DNA from: a virus
Direction: 5' to 3' (one strand)
Virus record (IMG/VR): IMGVR_UViG_3300042398_001385
Coordinates: 89,315 to 153,314 of that record
Length of the DNA: 64,000 nt
The notes under the pieces are model-generated. The model worked only from the letters and a program-made list of their open reading frames with translations, was not told the DNA's origin and searched no databases. Positions 19,431 to 29,270 of this stretch are shown here, piece by piece (the first letter of the stretch is position 1; each line of letters opens with the position of its first letter). Both the position numbers and the translations under genes were made by a program.

Positions 19431-21620
19431 TTATCTGTTTCTGGCAACTTTTGGAAGTTTCAAGATAGGCTTAGCATTATCTATTATTATAGCTAATTGA
19501 GCATCTCCGACTATATTCTGATTTAATAAAGTCGATTGTTTTTCCTCTTCTACCATTTGTTTAAAAAATCTATAATTAGTTACCCATAATGGGCAAGATC
19601 TTGTTTTATATGAATAATTATTTGTTCCATAAAAAGGACTATCGTAACTTTCCTCTATAACAGGAGGAATGTCGAAAGTGTATACTTGACTTGTTACCCC
19701 ATCTAAAGAATGTACTAAGCTAAGATCCGATGTTTGTGTGGAGGGATTATCTGGATCATATGTCAATCTCCATACATTTATAGAATATTGTCTGAATATA
19801 TTAGAGAAATTAAAAACAAATCCATACCAATCATCAGTAGTAGGTATAAATTCTCCTATTGTACTTGGTATACCTGCTCCAAAAGGTGAGATTATCTCTA
19901 GGTTGTTTATTTTAATTCTAAAACTTCCAGTTTGTAAATAATTGTTATCCGATGGGCTATTAACTGAATTTGATCCACTCCATATAAAATCTATCAATAT
20001 TCCCTGGCCGTTATAATATCCATCGAATAAAATCCTGGATTGAGCCTTTTGCATTTTCCAACCAGCTGTATTAGCTGGTGAAGGAGCTCCGTTATCTTTT
20101 ATTTTAAATCTAAACTGGTCTAAGATCTCTATTAATTCAAATCCTCCAGATCTAGTCCCGTCTGCTAATATTGAAACAAACCCATTAGGATTCCCGCCCA
20201 TTACTAATTTATGTGGAATAGGATAAGTGCTGTAAGTTATTTCATCAGTCCCTATATTATCTATAGTAATAGAAAGCTTAGAAGCGGGCTTAGGAACTAA
20301 CTTAGACCTGTCTAAATAGTTTCTATTCCTAAACCAGCAAAGAAAAGATCTTTCTTCGTTTTCTGTTAATATAGGATCAGCTTTCCATCTAACTGCGTCT
20401 CTTTCTATTTGTAAAATTTCAGGAGATGATGGATCTACTTGATTTTGTGAATCAACAAATATTTTATCTAGATCATAATAATTATTAAATACTATGGTCC
20501 AATTATTATTAAGATCATATTCTATTATAGGAAGATCCTTATTTATATATGATCTTATAGGATCCTCGAATCTTCTTTGGGATGTAATAGCATATTGCTG
20601 TGGCTTTGTTAATTCTATCTCCTCATTTTTTATTTCCTCACCAAATAGGTCTTTAGTATTAACCGTGTAATCTAAAAGTTCCGTTTCTGCCTCTGTATTT
20701 AAAAATGTAGTATTTTTCTTAACCTCGTATTTAGCTAATTGTATTTTAAAATATACTGGATAATTATTAATGTCTCTAAAAACGTACATAGAATCTATTT
20801 GGTAGATCCTATTGGTTATAGGAAAGTATATTATATCTCTTTTTCTTGGTTGTGACCCTTTACCAAATATTCCTTCGAAATACTTTCTATCTATATGAAT
20901 TTCAAAAGGCTGGGCAAAGTTTAACCCCCATGAATCAAATGTTAATGCTGCATCTGGGAATTGGTTGTTTGGAACCATAACCTTAATACATTTTTCATCT
21001 ACAACATTAAATAAATTATATTCCTTTAGTACTACATCCTTTCCCCTTCCTTGTGGTTGTACTGAATAATAAACAACCTCATGGCCAAATACATTATTAA
21101 CGATCTTACTTAGATCCTGGTACATATTTATTGACCTGTTTATATCATAAGGTCTAAAAGTAAAATCACAGTCAGAAAAAACTATAGGATAATTTGTTAG
21201 CTCCTTACTACATAAGGGTGCTGGAGGATTACTCATCAAGCTCCTAGGATCTACAGTTTTATATGTTAGATTAAGCTCAAAGTCTAATAATACTATAGGA
21301 GGGCTCAAAGGAGTTCCTGGCGGATAATATGGACTAGAATTTTCATCAGATGAAGCAGTCATCCTTATCTCTATCCATAGTGGATTATCAGGGGATATTA
21401 ATATGCTTTGTATTGAAGATTCTGTAAGCTCTGTCCACAAAGACCAATTGGAACCGTTTATACTCCATCTATACTCTAGATATAGATATATGTGTGGAGG
21501 ATCTTCTCCGCTAGTATCTATGGTCCATCCAGTAAATGATTCTACATTTTTGAATGGTTCTGACCAGGATATGATCCTATAGTTTCCTATACCTGAAAAT
21601 TCTATTAAGCTTTCTGCCAT
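19431..21620 (-). CDS. Large virion protein with gp14/neck-like segment
   Basis: A 729-residue structural protein. The N-terminal about 120 residues look like an immunoglobulin/fibronectin-type beta domain (YLEYRWSINGSNWSLWTEL). The middle contains RKRDIIYFPITNRIYQIDSM (about 270-290), which resembles the conserved strand region of T4-type neck gp14 (GDLIYFP...FEI). The C-terminal about 300 residues look like a lectin/laminin-G type sandwich (ILFDGYYNGQGILIDFIWSG...FRIKINNLEI). It lies between the gp15-like and gp16-position genes. A head-tail neck or collar role is inferred from synteny and this limited similarity. Confidence 0.55.
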   Translation of the reverse strand: MAESLIEFSGIGNYRIISWSEPFKNVESFTGWTIDTSGEDPPHIYLYLEYRWSINGSNWSLWTELTESSIQSILISPDNPLWIEIRMTASSDENSSPYYPPGTPLSPPIVLLDFELNLTYKTVDPRSLMSNPPAPLCSKELTNYPIVFSDCDFTFRPYDINRSINMYQDLSKIVNNVFGHEVVYYSVQPQGRGKDVVLKEYNLFNVVDEKCIKVMVPNNQFPDAALTFDSWGLNFAQPFEIHIDRKYFEGIFGKGSQPRKRDIIYFPITNRIYQIDSMYVFRDINNYPVYFKIQLAKYEVKKNTTFLNTEAETELLDYTVNTKDLFGEEIKNEEIELTKPQQYAITSQRRFEDPIRSYINKDLPIIEYDLNNNWTIVFNNYYDLDKIFVDSQNQVDPSSPEILQIERDAVRWKADPILTENEERSFLCWFRNRNYLDRSKLVPKPASKLSITIDNIGTDEITYSTYPIPHKLVMGGNPNGFVSILADGTRSGGFELIEILDQFRFKIKDNGAPSPANTAGWKMQKAQSRILFDGYYNGQGILIDFIWSGSNSVNSPSDNNYLQTGSFRIKINNLEIISPFGAGIPSTIGEFIPTTDDWYGFVFNFSNIFRQYSINVWRLTYDPDNPSTQTSDLSLVHSLDGVTSQVYTFDIPPVIEESYDSPFYGTNNYSYKTRSCPLWVTNYRFFKQMVEEEKQSTLLNQNIVGDAQLAIIIDNAKPILKLPKVARNR

Positions 21621-21659
21621 TTTTGGCTTTTGTTTCTAATATATATCAGTAAAAACTAT

Positions 21660-21980
21660 ATGAAAAAATTTAGAGCGCAAATGGAGAGGTTTAGTTTCGC
21701 ACAGCTTACTTCAAATTCTGACGGTAAAACATCCGGTAGCGGTACAGCAGGACTTTACATAGTTTTCATTGGGGGAATATGCTTTTTTCTTGGCTGTATA
21801 GATAAAATGTTTTTAGATAAGAGTGTTGATATTCTTACTCAATCTATAATCCTAGTATCATTAGGAGCAGCACTTCTTGGATATAGAAAATCAAAAGATT
21901 CTGGAGTATCCGATTTAGAAGGTGAAGTTAAAGAGGAAACTTCTAGCGAAGGATCAGCTGAAGAGCCACTAAATTCTTAA
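21660..21980 (+). CDS. Small membrane protein on plus strand
   Basis: A 106-residue protein starting at ATG 21660 (a TTG 30 bases upstream is unlikely). It has one or two membrane spans (GLYIVFIGGICFFLGCI and ILTQSIILVSLGAALLGY) and an acidic Ser/Glu-rich tail. TAATATATATCAG lies about 15-28 bases upstream and may be its promoter. It is isolated in opposite orientation to the virion genes, and its end overlaps the convergent gp15-like gene by 4 bases. Function unknown. Confidence 0.6.
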   Translation: MKKFRAQMERFSFAQLTSNSDGKTSGSGTAGLYIVFIGGICFFLGCIDKMFLDKSVDILTQSIILVSLGAALLGYRKSKDSGVSDLEGEVKEETSSEGSAEEPLNS

Positions 21981-22813
21981 GGATTAGAAGGAGCTTCTCC
22001 AGTTGCACCAGTTGCACCAGTGATATCTTTTTTGATATCATATATTCCTAGTCCAGATATTATTGTGCTGTTATCAGGAGGAGCTGTACCTAATTCAACA
22101 TTAAGTCTTATTCCACCTTGCATTAGATTTCCTCTAAATCTTTCGGTTGTTTGATCTATATCAGGTAAATAAGTTTCTAACTCCATAGAAAAACTTAATG
22201 TTATTGCTTCTCCTCTTTGAGATCCATATGATAATTGAAAATTATTAGGTTGTTTATCTGGCGGAGCATCTCCTAGACTAACCTGTACAGGTATTCTGAA
22301 TCCTTTGTAATAGAAATAATAAACGAATCTTTTGTAAAGTATCTCTAAAACACTTTGCTGTATTTTAAAAGCATCTAGTGTAGTATCAGCTTTTATCTTA
22401 GCATTTATCGATATGCCTAGAGGAATTGGGTAGAAATAAGATGAATATGTAACCATTTCGCTACCTGTATCTTTTTCTACTTCCTTAGCATATGAACCAC
22501 GAACGAATTTAGTTGTAGCAGATCCGGTGTCTATTCTAGTAGCACCTAGCTCTAAAATACCTCTAGGAATTACGTCATAATTACCTTCTGCAAATGCTGG
22601 TTTACCGTCGCAGTCTTCATAAGATAGATAAAAATCCTGAAGGAATGGTTCGTCACCAACCATCGAATAAAAGAAAGGTATGTATATAGTTGTAACATTC
22701 TGATCACTATCAGTTTGTTCGTATGTTACAGCTTCATTAAGCTTACTTAAAAGTCCTATTATAATACCTCTAAAAAATACATCGTCTGTATTATATTTTT
22801 CTAAAAAATTCAT
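21977..22813 (-). CDS. 15: Tail completion/sheath stabiliser (gp15-like)
   Basis: A 278-residue protein that fits T4 gp15, the proximal tail sheath stabilisation ring. Matching pattern: FFRGIIIGLLSKLNEAV near the N-terminus, IYIPFFYS strand, PRGILELG, YPIPLGISINAKIKADTTLDAFKIQQSVLEIL (compare the gp15 PIKMIYELSIFTRYEDDMFQIVEQIL region) and a C-terminal LSFSMELETYLPDID beta region. Gene order (gp15, then gp16/17/18/19) supports the call. The last residues are a collagen-like [13 protein letters not shown] tag, similar to the triplets in the fibre gene. Confidence 0.65.
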   Translation of the reverse strand: MNFLEKYNTDDVFFRGIIIGLLSKLNEAVTYEQTDSDQNVTTIYIPFFYSMVGDEPFLQDFYLSYEDCDGKPAFAEGNYDVIPRGILELGATRIDTGSATTKFVRGSYAKEVEKDTGSEMVTYSSYFYPIPLGISINAKIKADTTLDAFKIQQSVLEILYKRFVYYFYYKGFRIPVQVSLGDAPPDKQPNNFQLSYGSQRGEAITLSFSMELETYLPDIDQTTERFRGNLMQGGIRLNVELGTAPPDNSTIISGLGIYDIKKDITGATGATGEAPSNP

Positions 22814-23253
22814 ATAGTATTATTTAAATCGTTATCCAGAATAGCGGACGTTTTATCTCTAATTATTGGTTTACTACCGTATTGATAAGGATCCTTCTCT
22901 AAATCTATAACCCTTATTTTTGATTGTAAATAGATTGGAATTTCTCTCATCTTAAATCTTAAAGGCTGTTTATTTGAATTTTTGTAATCCGGGTGGTAAA
23001 AATCACCTGTTGCATATTCTAGATCCGTAAGTTCTCTACATTCATAAACTGTTGACGTTTCAACAAATTTAAAGTATCTTTTAAGTTGGGATATTCCGTC
23101 ATTCTTGTTAACAGGAACTATAAATCTGTAAACAAAATATTCTTTCTGTGGGATGTCATCTGCTAAAGAGTCTGATTTAACAACAAGAAAATAGTTAAAA
23201 GTGGGATTAAGATTCCTTATTGATTCCGTTCCCGCGGGATATAATTCTGCCAT
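22810..23253 (-). CDS. Hypothetical neck-region protein
   Basis: A 147-residue protein, mostly beta with conserved-looking aromatic strands (YFLVVKSD, EYFVYRFIVPVNKN, RYFKFVETSTVYECRELTDLEY). No family is recognised. It overlaps the gp15-like gene by 4 bases and lies where T4 has genes 13 and 14, so a head-completion or neck role is plausible. The start at 23253 is preceded by GATATATAAAAC. Confidence 0.55.
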   Translation of the reverse strand: MAELYPAGTESIRNLNPTFNYFLVVKSDSLADDIPQKEYFVYRFIVPVNKNDGISQLKRYFKFVETSTVYECRELTDLEYATGDFYHPDYKNSNKQPLRFKMREIPIYLQSKIRVIDLEKDPYQYGSKPIIRDKTSAILDNDLNNTI

Positions 23254-23265
23254 GTTTTATATATC

Positions 23266-24933
23266 CTATGATATCTTATCGAAAGAAATATCGGAGAAGT
23301 TATTTTTCTTAGCGATTTCTATTTTATAATCAAATATTTCAGTAGGCATAGGTGCATGGTTTATTACAAAAATGTTCATACCTAAATCATCAGATAATTT
23401 TCTAAGTGTGTTTAGAATACTATGAACTCCATCTGGATCTACTGAACTAAATATCTCATCCAGGAAAAGTATATTTACTGAAGAGAACCTTATTTTCATC
23501 AATTTTATAACGGCAATTAAAACAGCAAAATCAACTTTTTTCATTTCCCCAGTAGATAATGTACCGTGTGATATCTCCTCCCCTAGATGAAATATCTGTG
23601 CATTAAACTCTTCGTTAAATACCACCTTATATGGTAAATGTAGAGAAAGCAATGTATTTAATATCTCGTTATTTAAAGAGGGCAGTATCGATTTTATTGC
23701 TAATTGTTTTACTCCCTTTTCACTGAGCACCTCGTCTAGTGTTTTTACCCAAGATTGTTTTTCTTCAAATGTAACTTTCTCTTGATTAAAAGATGTGAGA
23801 TCCTCGTTTGCCTGGTTTAAAAGTTTTCTTATAGAATTAGCTTCGTCATTGTTTTTAGCTGTTTTAAGAGACTTTAATTTATCTTTTAGGGTTTTAATTC
23901 CATTTTCGATTTTACTTCCCTTAGAGAAAAGATCATTCTTGACATCAACTAAATCATTTTGTGATTTTTTTGAACTTTCATAATTCTTTTTTAAATCTTT
24001 AAGATCCTCGTCAGATTTTTCTTTTAATCTACATAGATCATCAAATATACTCTTATGAAAATCTGTTGATAAATCTGATGAACATGTTGGGCATTTATCT
24101 TGATTGTAAAGATTTATTTTGGAATTAATTTCTTTTATTTTAGATGCTAGGTCACTGTATTTCTCGTATGCTTTAGTTACTGCTCTGTTTATTTCGCTCT
24201 CACTAGTTTTAAAAGATTTAATCCTGTCAGTATGTAAAGATAAAAGATTCTTATAATTTTCTAACTGGTCCTCCGTCTTTTCTATCTCTGATCCAGAATT
24301 TTCAATTATTTTTTTCTGAAGCTCTTCCAATTCCTTCTGTGATGCTGATATAGATCTACCTGTAGCAAATATTTCACCAGTTAATCTATCAATGGAAGAT
24401 TTTATATTTTTACTTTCCTCTTTTAGAATATCTCTCATATCGTTTAAGATATAGAATCCAAAGATCTTGTCTATAATAAGCTTCTTGTCAGCTGTACTCA
24501 TTTTTAAGAAGCTTTTGAAGTCGTTTATCGAAAGAGATATTGTGTTATTGAAAACATAATAAGGTATTTTTAGAATATCATCGCTGAGATAATCCTGAAC
24601 ATTATTTTTTCCAGCTTGGTCATATATTTTTCCGTCTATAGAAAGTTGAAAGTGTGCGGGTTCTAATCCCCTTTCAACCTCATATATTTTACCGTCCTGT
24701 TCGAATTCTATTTTCATCCATGCAGATTTATTAGATCTGTTAGGAATATCTTTTAATTTTTTACCCTCTAACTTCCCGTATAGACCAAAAGTTATAACAT
24801 CAGATATGGTTGACTTACCTACACCATTCTCACCAAATACTTGAATTAAACCAGTATTCTCCGGCAATTCTAGCTTTTGTACTTTATTTCCGTAAGAGGC
24901 AACGTTCCTCCATTCAATCTTCTTGATCTTCAT
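23266..24933 (-). CDS. 46: Recombination endonuclease subunit gp46 (Rad50/SbcC-like)
   Basis: A 555-residue SMC-type ATPase, partner of gp47 in processing DNA ends for recombination-dependent replication. Walker A GENGVGKST (residues about 33-41), long coiled coils interrupted by a zinc-hook CPTC (about 278-281), ABC signature LSTGEMKKVDF (about 460-470), and Walker B ILFLDEIFSSVD (about 488-500) are all intact. Length is that of T4 gp46 (560). It overlaps the upstream gp47 gene by 20 bases, giving coupled translation of the two subunits. Confidence 0.95.
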   Translation of the reverse strand: MKIKKIEWRNVASYGNKVQKLELPENTGLIQVFGENGVGKSTISDVITFGLYGKLEGKKLKDIPNRSNKSAWMKIEFEQDGKIYEVERGLEPAHFQLSIDGKIYDQAGKNNVQDYLSDDILKIPYYVFNNTISLSINDFKSFLKMSTADKKLIIDKIFGFYILNDMRDILKEESKNIKSSIDRLTGEIFATGRSISASQKELEELQKKIIENSGSEIEKTEDQLENYKNLLSLHTDRIKSFKTSESEINRAVTKAYEKYSDLASKIKEINSKINLYNQDKCPTCSSDLSTDFHKSIFDDLCRLKEKSDEDLKDLKKNYESSKKSQNDLVDVKNDLFSKGSKIENGIKTLKDKLKSLKTAKNNDEANSIRKLLNQANEDLTSFNQEKVTFEEKQSWVKTLDEVLSEKGVKQLAIKSILPSLNNEILNTLLSLHLPYKVVFNEEFNAQIFHLGEEISHGTLSTGEMKKVDFAVLIAVIKLMKIRFSSVNILFLDEIFSSVDPDGVHSILNTLRKLSDDLGMNIFVINHAPMPTEIFDYKIEIAKKNNFSDISFDKIS

Positions 24934-26026
24934 CTTCTTTAATTTGTACCGAGACCTTATGTAATAGTTTTTCTATTGCAGAATATATTTTTGTTTTTTT
25001 GTCATCCTCATAGTTACATTTATCTAAATACAATTTAGTTAAGTCAAGGATGGAGAAGCTTTTACCCTCTAAATCGTGAAATCCTTCGTCTATTATTTCT
25101 TCCCCTGGATTTGTTATAGGAGTAAAAGATATCTTAAGTGGAGGATCAACGTATTCTGTTAAAAGTCCCAAAGGAGCTTTTACTGCTAATTCTGGATCTA
25201 CAAGGATATCTATAAAATTGTTTTTAAATATTTTATTTAATTCCTCTGGGGTTGAATTTATTACCTTGTCGAATGTTATTCTTACAAATTTGGGAGAATA
25301 ATTGTTATCATAATAGTCCTCATATCCTGTTTCAAGGTCAAGAACTGTTATTCCCTTAGGATTATCAGTATCAGATCTTGTTAGCTGATACGGAGATCCA
25401 AGCATTCTCATTTTACCAAAAGTCTGAGAATAATGGATATGTCCAGAATAAACTCTTTCAAATTTATCTATATCGCTATATTCTAATCCCTCATCTATCC
25501 TAACAAATTTATTAAACATTAATCCCTTAAGATCTGTGTGACAAAACATATAATCATGAGGCACAGCTACAGATTTTAATGTCTCTCTTTCAGCATCGTG
25601 ATCTTTTCTCCATGGCATTAGAAAAACTTTTCTGTCTCCCATGATAATAGATTCGGGCTGTTCGTATATTTTTATTCTAGGAATCCATTTTAAAGATTTA
25701 AGTGAGTTAACATCATTTGTGTTTTTACCGTAAATGTCATGGTTACCACATATTATGAATATTCCATCTTTAAAAATATCGGAGAGAGATTCAAATATTT
25801 CTATTCCTAAATTAAGAACCCTTAGATTTAAAGATTGTCTACTGTCATAAACATCTCCTAAATGAACTAAGCAGTCTCCAGGTTTATAGATCTTTTTACA
25901 GAAAGGTATAAACCAATTTTTAAAATAGTCCTCGTGTATTTCTATCCAATCGTTGGAATTATTTCTTACACCTAGGTGAGTATCTGTTATAAATATTATT
26001 CTTTTAATGTTTGGGAATTTGTCCAT
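24914..26026 (-). CDS. 47: Recombination endonuclease subunit gp47 (Mre11/SbcD-like)
   Basis: A 370-residue metallophosphoesterase nuclease. Phosphoesterase motifs in order: FITDTHLG (about 11-18), HLGDVYDSR (about 55-63), CGNHDIY (about 90-96), FCHTDLKG and YSGHIHYSQTF (about 195-205), supplying the two-metal site. It works with gp46 to resect double-strand ends. Start ATG 26026 shares a base with the stop of the upstream gene (TAATG), and its end overlaps gp46. T4 gp47 is 339 residues, so this one has a modest C-terminal extension. Confidence 0.95.
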   Translation of the reverse strand: MDKFPNIKRIIFITDTHLGVRNNSNDWIEIHEDYFKNWFIPFCKKIYKPGDCLVHLGDVYDSRQSLNLRVLNLGIEIFESLSDIFKDGIFIICGNHDIYGKNTNDVNSLKSLKWIPRIKIYEQPESIIMGDRKVFLMPWRKDHDAERETLKSVAVPHDYMFCHTDLKGLMFNKFVRIDEGLEYSDIDKFERVYSGHIHYSQTFGKMRMLGSPYQLTRSDTDNPKGITVLDLETGYEDYYDNNYSPKFVRITFDKVINSTPEELNKIFKNNFIDILVDPELAVKAPLGLLTEYVDPPLKISFTPITNPGEEIIDEGFHDLEGKSFSILDLTKLYLDKCNYEDDKKTKIYSAIEKLLHKVSVQIKEDEDQED

Positions 26027-26499
26027 TAAAATATTTTTTTAATTCCTTTTTTTCCTAATATCCCGTATTTCTGATCCATTTCTTGTACTATAAGTTCTTT
26101 ATATTTCATATGGATAGATTCATAAGCCTTCTGATAATTTATTGCTGTATAATCACAAATAGCTACAAATTTTTCAACCATGCTGTATTCAGTGCTTTCT
26201 AGTTCTTTCAGTATATCCTGAAATATTAATGGTATAAGATCCTTTGGTATTTTCTTACTTGGATTTATAATTGTCCATCTAGATTCTTGGAATATTTCGT
26301 CTATTTTATCATTTAGGTTACATGAATATATGTAGTCTTCATCCTCGTAAGTTACGACAGATTGAAGGCTTCTATAGTCTAGATTAGGATCGGATTCCAT
26401 CTCTTCCTCCGATGATTCTTCCTCTTTTTCCTGCTCTAGCTCTTGGTCTATATTTAGGTCGTCTTTTTCATCTTCAATTAATTTTCTTTGCTTTTTCAT
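26026..26499 (-). CDS. Hypothetical acidic protein in recombination operon
   Basis: A 157-residue protein: a highly acidic N-terminal third (EQEKEEESSEEEMESD) followed by a helical domain of about 90 residues. No family was recognised. It is coupled on both sides, overlapping the helicase stop by 4 bases and the gp47 start by 1 base, so it is made together with the replication/recombination proteins. A helicase-loader or single-strand-binding accessory role would fit the position, but no motif supports it. Confidence 0.6.
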   Translation of the reverse strand: MKKQRKLIEDEKDDLNIDQELEQEKEEESSEEEMESDPNLDYRSLQSVVTYEDEDYIYSCNLNDKIDEIFQESRWTIINPSKKIPKDLIPLIFQDILKELESTEYSMVEKFVAICDYTAINYQKAYESIHMKYKELIVQEMDQKYGILGKKGIKKIF

Positions 26500-27800
26500 T
26501 GATCATTCATTATTTGAGAATTGGGATCCTCAGAAATTCTCATATGGTTATAATCAACCAAAAATTTCTTATAAGAGTTTTTATACCCTTCGTCCCTATT
26601 TGCTAATAGCTTTAGCTTATATTCGTTATTCGTGTACATCATCGGATCTTGTATAATCCCAAACATACCATCTACCGTAGCAACTAATCCTGATGATTCA
26701 GAAGCTGAATTCATACTTAAATCAGTAGCATCAAATTCACTTTGTTTAGTTTGTGTTGCTGTAACAATAGCCCATTGGTTTCTTTGAGCAGCTGCTCTTA
26801 AATCCTCTGCTATTTGTTTGATCTTCATATATGTATTTTCGGAGTTAGGATTTCTCCAGTTCTTCATAATGTTGATATAGTCAATTATTACAATCTTAAA
26901 TTTTATACCCAATATCTGTTCAACTTTAGTTAACCAGTTTTCCACGTCTATTGCAGATGCTTGAGAAGTTGGGAATTCCTTAACTACTAATTCTCCAGGA
27001 GTTCTAAGATTTTCAAAAGCTAAATTTGTAATCTTCTTTTTTATTAAAACATCGTTCTCTGCACTATCTTTATATTCAGACATTCGTATACCTAATAGAT
27101 TAGATCCTAGCCTTTTCATATATTTCCTGTCTCCTAATTCTAGTGTAATAATAGCTACATTATTAGAAGCTCTGATCGCCTGTGTTGCTATATTACCAAG
27201 CCATAATGTTTTACCAACTTTAGGTTGGCCTAATAAAACATATAATCCTTTGGCAGAAAATCCACCTCCTAAGCAAAAATCGATATAATCATATCCACTG
27301 GAGAAGGTTAAATTGCTAGGCTGTTTATGAGATTCGGGATCTCTAAAGTTAAGCCCCATATCAAAAGAAAAGTCGACTTTATTTCGGTCGACTACTATAG
27401 ATTTATAGGTGTTTATTACATCCTTAATGTTATCGGGTGTTACATCAGTACTTCTTATATAGTTTATAGAATCAACTGCACTTTTCTCTAGAGTTTTCCA
27501 TTCAATCCATGATTCTACATTTTGTTCTAACCAATCTATATCATAGTCCTCCAGATTTATCATCCACATTGAATCTAATAAAGAATCGTGTAGCTTATCG
27601 TCTATCTTTAAGAGCTTAGCAGATTCCCTTACTTGTATCTTACTTGGTATCTGTTGATATTTTTTCCAAAAAGACTTTATTACTTTAAATGCTTCCTGAT
27701 AGTCAGTGTTTTTAAAAAAACTAACATCAGTAGCATCTATATAAGCAGGGTTTTCTATTACTGCTCTAAACCAAATATTTTCTAAGTGTTGATTCTGCAT
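26496..27800 (-). CDS. 41: Replicative DNA helicase (gp41/DnaB-like)
   Basis: A 434-residue hexameric RecA-fold helicase. The N-terminal about 150 residues match the helical domain of DnaB-type enzymes. Walker A GQPKVGKT is at about 192-199 (preceded by GLYVLL), Walker B VIIDYIN at about 308-314, and the sensor TATQTKQS at about 348-355. It unwinds the lagging-strand template at the phage fork and would pair with a primase elsewhere. It starts 3 bases after the gene upstream and overlaps the next by 4, in one replication operon with UvsX. Confidence 0.9.
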   Translation of the reverse strand: MQNQHLENIWFRAVIENPAYIDATDVSFFKNTDYQEAFKVIKSFWKKYQQIPSKIQVRESAKLLKIDDKLHDSLLDSMWMINLEDYDIDWLEQNVESWIEWKTLEKSAVDSINYIRSTDVTPDNIKDVINTYKSIVVDRNKVDFSFDMGLNFRDPESHKQPSNLTFSSGYDYIDFCLGGGFSAKGLYVLLGQPKVGKTLWLGNIATQAIRASNNVAIITLELGDRKYMKRLGSNLLGIRMSEYKDSAENDVLIKKKITNLAFENLRTPGELVVKEFPTSQASAIDVENWLTKVEQILGIKFKIVIIDYINIMKNWRNPNSENTYMKIKQIAEDLRAAAQRNQWAIVTATQTKQSEFDATDLSMNSASESSGLVATVDGMFGIIQDPMMYTNNEYKLKLLANRDEGYKNSYKKFLVDYNHMRISEDPNSQIMNDQ

Positions 27801-27803
27801 TTT

Positions 27804-28097
27804 TTAATAATGTGGATTATCCTTTATTTTGTACCAATTTTTATTCCCTATACTTTTCTCTGTTTTTTCAAATACTTCAGATTCTATTAATTCTTTTACT
27901 AATTTTCCATGATTAGTTTTCTCCCAACCTGGATTTAAAAAAGAATTAAAAGTTTGATCTGAAAATTCTCCATCTGGCCTTCCGTCTCTAACTAGATACG
28001 AATTTAGCTCATAGATTATATCTTCTTTTGTTGGATATTCAGGAAGATCTTTCCATATTCCTAGAAGATATTTTAATTTAAGCTTGTTCTTCTCCAT
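27804..28097 (-). CDS. Hypothetical, possibly winged-helix protein
   Basis: A 97-residue protein placed between UvsX and the helicase. Predicted helices followed by a beta hairpin (KLVKELIESEVFEKTEKSIGNKNWYKI) suggest a winged-helix-like fold. No family was recognised. Its start overlaps the acidic end of uvsX by 20 bases, so it is translationally coupled. A DNA-binding accessory role in replication is a guess from context. Confidence 0.55.
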   Translation of the reverse strand: MEKNKLKLKYLLGIWKDLPEYPTKEDIIYELNSYLVRDGRPDGEFSDQTFNSFLNPGWEKTNHGKLVKELIESEVFEKTEKSIGNKNWYKIKDNPHY

Positions 28098-29259
28098 TTT
28101 CTTCTACTTCTGATTCTTCATTTTCAGGATTAGCTAATTCTTCTAATTCTGTTTCATCAAAAAGATCTGGCAATAAGAAATGAGGTTTAATAGCTTTTTC
28201 GTCAATCATATGCAGTACTTCGTCTGTAAATATTTCCGAACTAAATAATTGAGAGGATGTAACGGTTTTGCCCAAATGCTTAATTGCCCATCTGGTAGAA
28301 GAAGCATTGGGTGTAAATTCCATTTCTCCTGTTTTCTTGTCAACCTCCAATTTACCTCTTTCAATTCCGCAAATTTCCCAAGAAACAAAATCTTGTAATC
28401 CAACATAAGCATTCATACCATTCATAAATGAGATATGAAACTTAACTGGATAAGGTCTAGTAAATCTTGCTTTCTTTGGAGTAGAAGTTACAACAATACC
28501 AGTTCTTGTATTATCACTTCCTTCTTTTAATTGTGCTTTAGAAAGCATAATAACATTACTCATTGAGAAGATTGGTCCATCACCACCTGCAGCTTCTTTT
28601 GTTGGCATAAATCCTCCAATGTTACCAGTAGTTGTGTGGTTAGTACAAATCAATGGAATTTTAACTGCTGTAAGATCTAATGTAATAACTCTGAATAAAG
28701 ATCTTAATTCCTTAGATCTAATACCCATATCCATTACACTTTTACCTTTTAGTGCATCCCCTGATTCTTTATCAGTAGATAACATTCCTAATGAATCCAA
28801 GATAATAGCAATCTTAGGATCTGCTCCTTCTTTTCTATAAGTTTTAACCTTATCAACTAAATTAGCTACAAAAACTTTAAAATCTGAAATAGTCTTAATC
28901 GGTTGATATCTCACTCTATTAGTATCGATACCGAATTTTTTTGCTCCTGTCTTATCAATAGCACCTTCAGTATCACAATAGATTACGTTGTAATCTTTTT
29001 TCTGTGCCTCTCTTACTATATTCATACATAAGAAAGATTTACCTGTTTGTGGATCTCCTGCAATACCCATTGATCTATTGTTTGCAATACCACCAAATAG
29101 AGTACCTGATAACTGTGCATTTAATAAATAGTTACCTGTAGGAATCCAATCTCCGACCTCGGAGAAATCGTTAGTTTCTAAAATTGATCCCATTTCAAAT
29201 CCTTCTATTTTAGATAGGGATTTGTCTAATTCTGCGAATGAAAATTCTTTTTTTGCCAT
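28078..29259 (-). CDS. uvsX: UvsX/RecA-like recombinase
   Basis: A 393-residue strand-exchange protein. Walker A AGDPQTGKS is at residues 67-75, a catalytic-type CDTEGAIDK at about 95-103, Walker B IAIILDSLG at about 150-158, and loop residues in NHTTTGN (about 209-215) that fit the DNA-binding L1/L2 region. The C-terminal tail is acidic (EELANPENEESEVEENGEE), as in T4 UvsX. It acts with gp46/47 in recombination-dependent replication and repair. It leads the operon that continues into the helicase and gp47/gp46 genes. Confidence 0.93.
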   Translation of the reverse strand: MAKKEFSFAELDKSLSKIEGFEMGSILETNDFSEVGDWIPTGNYLLNAQLSGTLFGGIANNRSMGIAGDPQTGKSFLCMNIVREAQKKDYNVIYCDTEGAIDKTGAKKFGIDTNRVRYQPIKTISDFKVFVANLVDKVKTYRKEGADPKIAIILDSLGMLSTDKESGDALKGKSVMDMGIRSKELRSLFRVITLDLTAVKIPLICTNHTTTGNIGGFMPTKEAAGGDGPIFSMSNVIMLSKAQLKEGSDNTRTGIVVTSTPKKARFTRPYPVKFHISFMNGMNAYVGLQDFVSWEICGIERGKLEVDKKTGEMEFTPNASSTRWAIKHLGKTVTSSQLFSSEIFTDEVLHMIDEKAIKPHFLLPDLFDETELEELANPENEESEVEENGEEQA

Positions 29260-29270
29260 CTTTATTTTTC